DNA from: Warburgia ugandensis | Lineage: Eukaryota > Streptophyta > Magnoliopsida > Canellales > Canellaceae | NCBI GenBank assembly: GCA_035236585.1 | Contig: CP141139.1 | Location: 37,953,217 to 38,017,216 of the forward strand | Direction of reading: 5' to 3' | DNA length: 64,000 nt | Notes under the pieces: generated by a model | Seen by the model: only the letters and a program-made list of their open reading frames with translations | Told to the model about the DNA's origin: nothing | The model's database searches: none | Shown: positions 57,097 through 64,000 of the stretch, in pieces | How the letters are laid out: each line of letters opens with the position of its first letter | How positions within the stretch are numbered: position 1 is the stretch's first letter | Made by a program: the position numbers and the translations under genes

Positions 57097-58643
57097 AAAA
57101 TTCTAGCAAATTTTAGTTTTTATTTTTCTTAATTTAAAAAAAATAAAATAAATTTGCTAAAAAAATTTTAATTGTGAAAATTTTTAGGTCAATTCATACA
57201 CTATGATGAGAAATGGATTTTCAGAAGTATAGTCTATATAATTTTAGCTTAGTAATAAAATTGGACATGATTAATTCATCATTTTGCTCATTTTCTAAAG
57301 TATTCCATGAAAGCAAAGTCTCAGATCACATCTGTACATGCAATTGCATATACATAGTCTAAATTAATAAGTAGTTATAACTTAGAGATATTGAAAAAAT
57401 TCATTAGTGACCTATAACCTAAGAGAGTTCTAGAGCCATGCATTCTTTTTTAGAGGTTATAAATGTTCCTAATTTTCTTCAGCGTGCTTAAAGAAAATTT
57501 GATCCCATCAACTCTTAAATTTGGTTAAGTACTTGAATCATTAGAGTATTACCTTTAAAATTCTGGAAGTTTATTGAATTTGATAGATTATAGAAAACTT
57601 AGAAAATCATTTTTTCCATCCTTATTGTCAAATTAGAGACATAAAGCCTACCTAAAAGTATTTTACCACTAGTTAGCCAATTTGTGCCTTTAATATAAGC
57701 CTTTTCTTTTGTCACCAAACTAACCTTTACCCATAGTAATACAGTATAATATATCCATTACGTATTTTCTTTGAAAGATAAGTTAGAGATTAATGGAGAT
57801 ATACTTTTTAATTGCCATAAAAGTAGAAAAGTGAATATCAAGAAAAGAAATGTTCCTCAAAAAGATTCAAAGAGATTGAAAGTGAAAAAGAAAAAGACTA
57901 AAGAATGCAAAAAAGTTGAAAAAGAAATATTTACTTCAAGCAAGCAAAGTAAAAAAAGAGTTGTCAACTTTAGAAGACCTCTACTTATTTTTGAAGAAAT
58001 TTTGAATATCTATTAATACCCTTTCTTTGGTACCCTATCCTAAGCCTACATTTTTTTCGAATTAAAGACCTATTGATTTTAAGATGAATATAGTCTTGAT
58101 GAGGATATGAATGGATAGGATTTAAAGAATAGTATTTCTAAATGTTCAAAGGTAATGGAATCTTATCATTTATAAAGGGATCAAAATTAAATTCCTTAAT
58201 GACTCTAGATCCTTCATGAGTATATGTGAGATAAATTTGTTTTTATTGACTTTGCTCACATATTTAAAAGAAAGATATGATTTGAACCCTTAATCTAAGA
58301 GATTTTATTTCTGAGTGTATGTCATCAGTGAGAATTGATATCTAAACATATTTCAAATAGAGTTCAAAATCTAGAAGTCTACTTAAAGATAAAGATTATT
58401 CTATAAGTAGACAGTATAATACATATCACTTTGAGATATGAATTTAAGTGGAGCGCTTTTAGCATATGAGCAGGGTTATGAATTCTTCATTCATTTTTAT
58501 TAGTATGCTAAAGTTGATAGATTTATTGAAGATAATTCTCTGAGGAAAAAATGGAGTTGATTTGAAAATAATTTTTGAAATTTTATAAATTGGTTTTTTG
58601 CATGTTTTACCCTAGACTAGCAAAATGCTGGTTGGGGTATGTG
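57097..58643 (+). other. Non-coding 3' segment of the gag-only element with terminal polypurine tract
   Basis: It resembles 2,510-4,029 of the first Athila-like element. The 57,771-58,016 Lys-rich ORF has no recognisable domain. The terminal tract GGTTGGGGTATG lies at 58,630-58,641, directly before the LTR. Confidence 0.55.
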
Positions 58644-59089
58644 TGTTAAGTGTTCAATTTTTGTCAAAATACCCCTATTTAGTGTTTAATTAGATCATTT
58701 AACTAATCAATTTATAATTTTTAGATAAAATATGAATTTTAGCTTCTATTGATGATCCAACCATTGATTTGTAAAGTTTAATAGCCATATAATCTTTAGA
58801 GTTAATCAAATGTGTAATGCACTGTTTAGATGACTCTAATTTGGTTATGTATTTTACAGACCAACCAAAATAAGCTTGGATGACTCAGATCAAAATTCAA
58901 CATTATAGATCTTCCTAAAAGGCATTGAATGGTTGGGATCAAATCAATGAACCAAATCACTCACAGGGCATGAGGGAGTAATAGGAAACCCAGAAAAAGG
59001 AAACACCCAAAGGGAAGGCATTGCCTACATAAACCTGAAGGGAAAGTGGGGGGTGAGGGGGGGTAAATGAAATTAGAAACTTAGGAAGT

Positions 59090-59098
59090 TATATAAAA
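59090..59098 (+). promoter_or_regulatory. TATA box of the 3' LTR (gag-only element)
   Basis: TATATAAAAGG, about 90 bp upstream of the CT array. Confidence 0.6.
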
Positions 59099-59173
59099 GG
59101 AGGGGTATCTTAACTGTGGATCTACACTAGGGATCTTAAAGAGGTAGCCAACCACATCATCCCCTCTCCTCCG

Positions 59174-59177
<4 letters not shown>

Positions 59178-59262
<85 letters not shown>
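59178..59262 (+). repeat. (CT)n microsatellite in the 3' LTR
   Basis: About 42 CT units. The matching site in the 5' LTR (53,160-53,220) is only an impure C/T-rich stretch. Confidence 0.97.
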
Positions 59263-59265
<3 letters not shown>

Positions 59266-60689
59266 TTGTCTCACCTCCTCCTCCTCATCTCCTTTATTTG
59301 CCCAACAATTCTTCCCATCTATTCCTTCTCTCCCTCTCTATCTCCCTATTCACTGCACCACCTTCTCTCTACTATTTCCCACACCCCTCTTTCTATTGCT
59401 CGATCTGACTACACTCAGAAGAGTGAACTAAATCGGCATCACTGATCCCCCTCTCTCTCTTTTCCTCTTAGCTTAGCAGACCGACACTCAGACAAGTGAA
59501 CCAGACCAGCATCACACTCTTTATTTCCATGTTGCTCACCACTCAACTCCCCTTTTGGTATTATTCTCTACCTCTTTCCCTCTCTGCATTGCACCCCTTC
59601 TCTTCCTAGTTTTTTTCTCTCAGTTTCCAATAGGAAATTAGAAACTAGCTTCCCTTCTTCCCTTGTCTCCCACTCTTGTCTCTCTTGTTCCAACCAACCA
59701 CCGCTCTTCTCTTCTCCTTTTCTCTCTCACTCTGTCTATTCTTCATCATTGCACCAGCCCTCTCTCATCTCCTCTCTCTCACTCCTTTTCTCTCTTTCAT
59801 TGCATCCGTCGTCTTCTCTTGTTTCAAGAAAATGGAATTTGGGTTTTCCCAAAAGCTCACCTATTTTCTCTTCTTCCCCATCTTCGTTGTCAGCTTCATC
59901 GTCTTCCTTAGGCATTTCCTTTGTTTTCGTTTAAAACCAAAAAAACTAGAAAATTTTAGTTTTACCCGTTCGACTTTAAATATAATTCCATCTGTGACCC
60001 TAATTTAATTCCATCTATATCTCTGTTCTTATCCTAGTTTTTCCTTATCTCTTTTCTGTTATCTAGGTTTTATACTATTTTTAAATTAATTCAGGAACTA
60101 TGTAATCTAGACCCTATTTTATTTAAGCATAACCTAATCAATGGTCTGGCTTTAATGAATAAGATTTCTTAATCTTTTTCATGACAGATTTTCAATTTAT
60201 CTTCAGATCTTGTTCTTAGGACATATCTTAGCTTATCTAACATCTTTGATCTTCAATCTTCAATCTAACGATTCAATCTAAGTGGTCCAAAATCCAAAAT
60301 CTTACCTTTGTACAAATTATCAAATTTTTGGGGAATTTTCTTAATCCAGCTACTAGATCCTTAATCAAAAATATCAGTGAGAGATTGACTTTGATGACAT
60401 TAGATTTGAAGAAAATTGGCTATGATCAAGTTAGGGAAGTAGATCTAATTTTCTATTTGGTTTAATTTTCTACCTTTTTGAATTGAGAATTATGTAATTT
60501 TCATCAATTAAATAGATCTAAACTTTTATTTCACTGTTATTTAATTTCTTTCAATTATTTTAATTTTTGTACAATTAAATTGTATTTAAACTTTGTCTTT
60601 TTAAGTCGAGTCCCTTGTGAGATTGACCTATAGCTGCATATGCTACACTATAATAGCTCATGCACTTGCAAAAAACAATCAACAACAGT

Positions 60690-61640
60690 ATAATATAGAG
60701 ATCTATAGATTTATTAAGATAGAAAATATCAACTTGACAATGTACAAGACTTCCTGCATACATCATTGTAGTAGGTAATGAAACTTAATTCATCAAATTA
60801 TAGTACTTCTCACAATTACCAAATCATTAGTTTTTCCCGTTGAACCTGTCAATGACACTTGGTATGGTTGCCACTCTTTTCAATTTGATTATTTGTCTTC
60901 AATGTTTAGCAATTTGCTCTTTTCCTAGCACCTTAGAGGGAGGACTAACTTCTCATACTTTGACTTCGCATACTCGTACTATTTAAGTCAAATCTCTTAG
61001 AAAATTAAACCATGTACTCTATTGTGCTTTAGTCATGATTGTAAAAGTGTGCACTATAGGCTTCCATGACACCTATGTTATCATCATACCTGTGTCATTA
61101 GCTTCACCAGGTATGCCTACTAATAGGTTTCTTTACTGCTCTACTCCTCATCAGGAGCTACTCTTCTCATTAAGAGACAAAGCTATTAACCTTAATCTTA
61201 TAGAGGATGATGCAAGTTCATTTCTTAAATTGTCACGATCCTTTAACCTCATTGGACAAAATTATATAGTTAGTCGCCCCTTGTTGGGTAAGATTTATGC
61301 ATTCATCGAATTTGGCTCATTTGGATCTAAGTCCCAATTGCATCATTATAGCTCTCAACTATAGAGGGATGTCTCTCATAATGTGACTTGAGGCGGAAAG
61401 TGTTCATAAGATACTACATAATTCTCACCAAAGCTTTCAAGCGCTCATCATTTGGATTGCTTGTATACATAGTTAGCTTCCAATAGTGTATGGATGAGGA
61501 GTTTTGTAGTTTAAGAATCTATAGACCTTACTAATCATAGAATAACCACTGATCATAGAATAACTACTAAAAGCTCAATCAATTCCTCAATATCCCATTT
61601 TAGAATCTTTTAGTTTCAACTAATGTTATTGACTATAACA
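60690..61640 (-). pseudogene. Inverted copia, degraded 3' pol part
   Basis: It continues the inverted copia after the gag-only insertion. The minus strand near 60,730-60,790 reads YLLQ/TTTMMYAGSLV, possibly the RT segment ending TRPDIMYAVSLV. The rest is too decayed to assign. The 61,035-61,364 plus-strand ORF has no domain I recognise. Confidence 0.4.
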
Positions 61641-62100
61641 ACTAATGTTCGATTCCTTCATCCAATAGCAACATTTTACTGAATAAGGAGTATGAGGAGC
61701 ACTTTGTTCTCTAGCAATATCATTCTCTTCATAATGTAGGAGTGTCCACACCTGCTAGATATGAACTCAACATCTTAACATTTTCATTATGAATATTTCA
61801 AACTACTACTTTATAGGCTTTAAATTGATCAAGAGTTTCATCCATAAGACTTGTTTATTTGTAGGAGTTTGTTCATCTTAAGTTTATGTACATGTCATCT
61901 CATAGACATCGCTAGTTGAACTCAAGAAAAACTAACTTTCTCTTAATTTAATACTCTCACATATTGGAATTAACTTAAGATTGATAATAGAGAATTACCA
62001 AATGCAACACATTTTTCAAGGTCACAACCTTTACATGAATAAATTTTGAGTTTGATATTGCCTTGACCAATCACCACAAGTGAAGATTCCTCATGCGATA
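61640..62100 (-). pseudogene. Inverted copia pre-integrase and integrase remnant
   Basis: The minus strand reads VIGQGNIKLKIYSCKGC near 62,070 (the GKG-type segment after protease), DETLDQFKAYKVVV near 61,840, and REQSAPHTP followed by nucleotides matching QNG-VERKNRTL at 61,640-61,720 (integrase core). Stops throughout. Confidence 0.7.
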
Positions 62101-62669
62101 CTTCAGAAACAACCATCACTATTCTAAACATATTTTAATTTTGTGCATTTTTATACCAGTGCCTATTAGAGATTGGATTAATTTTAGTATTATTGCCTTA
62201 AAAGTGATTGGCTTTCTCATATTTCTTACTGGTATCTCAGTATTGATTTATTTCTTAAGTTGAGAACTCCCAGTGTACTATTCTACCTTCGATTATCAAA
62301 TGAGTCTTGTAATTAGTTCTTCAAAATCCTCAGCATCAGCTTTCTTAGGTTGAATCTTATCATTTGTTTAGAATATCACTATAAGATGAAAGTAGCATTG
62401 CAAATTCTCATTAATTGCCAACCCACTCATAGTGATTTGATACTCCAACACTAGAGATTTACAATTCACAAACTTAAAATCATGATAGTTTCCAACTTAG
62501 AACTTTTGTTTTGTTGTGTACTCTTCTACACAGATCCTATTCAAAGTATCCTACTACTCTTTTTCTAACATAATGGTTTTCAATTGCTTGGATTTATAGT
62601 TTAAGTAAACTAATTTCATTTACCACTAAATTAGTAAAATCCATGGAGGTAATGTCCATATCTTCAAAT
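62101..62669 (-). pseudogene. Inverted copia 5' internal region (gag side), highly decayed
   Basis: No clear domain. It lies between the 5' LTR and the pre-integrase remnant, where gag and protease should be. No convincing PBS is left beside the LTR. Confidence 0.4.
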
Positions 62670-62770
62670 TGTAGACAATATTTAGCTTGCACAAACTAGA
62701 TTCTTTGAACCTAGCTTAGAGGTGCATTGCAAATGCTGCTTATTGATGATAATTGATGCATCCTGAATTT

Positions 62771-63028
62771 GCAAGGGATCTAGACAGCTCTATCTTTGAG
62801 ATTCAATCAAGAAAGACTTAATGTTTTTCCTTTACTAATTTGCACTATCAACCTAAGGCCAATGCTTTATTCCACAATTTATGAGTGCCTTTTAAATGTG
62901 CAAGGGGTTTGGGCCACTCTATCTCTAAGATTCAACCAAGCAAGACTTAAAGTTTTGACTTTACTAATTTGCACTCTCAAATGAAGGCCAATGCTCTAGT
63001 CTCTAATTTATGAATGTCTTTAGAAAAA
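62771..63028 (+). repeat. 129-bp tandem duplication in the copia 5' LTR
   Basis: GCAAGGGATCTAGACAGCTC and GCAAGGGGTTTGGGCCACTC start two diverged units. Both contain TTTACTAATTTGCACT and AAGGCCAATGCT. Confidence 0.85.
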
Positions 63029-63357
63029 CTAAAAGTCTTAAATCTCTATTTTTTTGTCTACATACCTTTAGATCTCAAATGATATGATGTTTAAGAAAAT
63101 ACAACTAGTATTTCTCTCTTTCTTCCATAAAAAATCTCCAAGATAAGTAACTTCATATCTCAAGAGCATCATTATCTGAAAAATAAAATCAAAACTTAAA
63201 TCATCATAGACCCAAGAACAAAGATCATGAATCTAACGTTTCAATGACAAACTAAATAAATTGAGAATTCCAAGATTAAGTATTTTGATTGTGGGGCTAT
63301 CTTTTCTTTTAATGGATAAATTTCATTTTGCCAAAAAAAGTACTTGTGTGAAAAAAA

Positions 63358-63573
63358 TTTCACTAGATCAATAACTTTAGAAATTAGAGTGCTAGAAGAT
63401 AGATACTCTTTGGTGTCATCTTTCTTGTTTGAACTCCAAAATCAGAGAATTTTAAGCAATGAACCTTTCACTAGATCAATAACTTTAGAAATTAGAGTGC
63501 TAGAAGATGGATACTCTTTGGCGTCATCTTTCTTGTTTGAACTCCAGAACCAGAGAATTTCAAGCAATGAACC
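63358..63573 (+). repeat. 108-bp tandem duplication in the copia 5' LTR
   Basis: Two nearly identical units start TTTCACTAGATCAATAACTT (63,358 and 63,466). The ORF at 63,344-63,631 only reflects this duplication. Confidence 0.93.
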
Positions 63574-64000
63574 TTTCAAAGAGAATGCCTCTAATTGCAT
63601 AGACTTTAGAGAACAAAACCAAAGACTATAGCTCTAGGAAGAGAAAAAATAACTTGCTGCAAGAATGTCCTAGGGGTACCCCATTATATAGGCGTTAAGA
63701 GTAGTTGGCCCCTTAATGTAAAAAACTGCTTATAACAATTAAAACATTAAGTAAATTTTGAAATAGAAATCATTACTATATAGCGGATAGTGTAATAAAA
63801 CTATAGTAGTTACAAAGAAAATGGTTTAAAAGATTTAATTAAATTCAATAATTTAATTGTTACGCATTTATACATATAATAACTCTAGATAAAATGGTTG
63901 TCTTGCACAATGCTCTAAACAATAATAGCTTCACATGTAATGGTTGTATTGCATAACTCTCTAAACAATAAATGAGTAAATCAAAATAGTCCTTTAGCAA

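Larger units (their letters stand above)
52618..60684 (+). mobile_element. Gag-only (TR-GAG-like) Athila-type LTR retrotransposon
   Basis: Complete structure: 5' LTR 52,618-54,699 (TGTTAAGTGTTCAATTTTGG ... CAATCAACA), degraded PBS at about 54,706-54,723, gag at 55.78-56.75 kb, a purine motif at 57,084-57,096, a 1.5-kb non-coding 3' segment, a polypurine tract GGTTGGGGTATG at 58,630-58,641, and 3' LTR 58,644-60,684. Flanks ACACT (52,613-52,617) and ACAGT (60,685-60,689) are a near-perfect 5-bp TSD. No protease, RT, RNase H or integrase is present between gag and the PPT. Internal region about 3.9 kb. It could be a described TR-GAG type or a deletion derivative of the Athila-like elements in this window. 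Confidence 0.85.
58644..60684 (+). repeat. 3' LTR of the gag-only element
   Basis: 2,041 bp, aligned over its whole length to 52,618-54,699. It contains a (CT)n array at about 59,178-59,262 that the 5' LTR lacks. Confidence 0.85.
62670..64000 (-). mobile_element. 5' LTR of inverted copia (runs off the window)
   Basis: It aligns with 51,233-52,222 but is longer, partly through two tandem duplications (129 bp at 62,771 and 108 bp at 63,358). By comparison with the 3' LTR it should end about 40 bp beyond the window. Confidence 0.72.

Noticed and set aside
57771..58016. Lys-rich 81-codon ORF in the 3' segment of the gag-only element
   Set aside because: Simple A-rich composition; the matching segment near 3,250-3,350 of the related element has no such ORF.
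61035..61364. 109-codon ORF as a gene
   Set aside because: No domain is recognised, and it runs antisense through the inverted copia remnant.
43650..64000. Exon 1 of the FUL-like gene
   Set aside because: I looked on the minus strand for the MADS signature (GRGR-QLKRIENKINRQVTF) and found nothing; it must lie beyond the window.

Overview
The window is nuclear DNA from a flowering plant with a large, transposon-filled genome. The evidence is one spliced MADS-box gene of the AP1/FUL clade, a clade known only from angiosperms. Around it lie many decayed Ty3/gypsy (Athila, Tat and probable Tekay types) and Ty1/copia elements, LINE fragments, a TRIM, an Au-type SINE, a MITE and long CT/GA microsatellites. 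The species cannot be named from the sequence.

The only host gene I can support is on the minus strand at 38,034-43,647. Seven exons of a FRUITFULL-like MIKC-type gene are readable, with sizes 79, 65, 100, 42, 42, 122 and 109 bp. All are in frame, have GT/AG splice sites, and end in the FUL motif [10 protein letters not shown] and a stop. Exon 1, which encodes the MADS DNA-binding domain, is not in the window, so intron 1 must be longer than 20.3 kb and fills the right third of the window. Intron 4 holds a TRIM; intron 5 holds an RNase H remnant and two tandem duplications.

Left part (1-37.5 kb, downstream of the gene): an Athila-like pol remnant with its 3' region and LTR A (1-6.7 kb; LTR A carries a short SINE with 20-bp target duplications); a related LTR B (6.7-9.35 kb); an inverted Athila-like remnant (9.35-12.5 kb); a Tat-like pol remnant with an additional RNase H domain (14.1-16.9 kb); a long LTR-like segment T, interrupted by a probable Tekay/Del solo LTR (17,765-22,376, TSD CTAGT) and by LTR C (23,439-27,114); LTR F (27.8-33.5 kb), interrupted by inverted solo LTR G (29,497-32,667, TSD TTATG); an inverted copy of T with a MITE inside (33.5-35.5 kb); and a copia 3' end (35.6-37.3 kb).

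Right part (43.65-64 kb, intron 1): a copia element (about 43.8-48.3 kb), a LINE 3' end, an inverted copia gag with PBS and LTR, and an inverted copia whose LTRs flank most of 51.2-64 kb. Inside that copia sits a gag-only (TR-GAG-like) Athila-type element, 52,618-60,684, with paired 2-kb LTRs.

No rRNA or tRNA gene, CRISPR array or prokaryotic-type system is present. The observations most worth following are the FUL-like gene with its giant first intron, the gag-only element, the mirrored T arrays, the solo LTR with its internal duplication, and the TRIM and SINE insertions.
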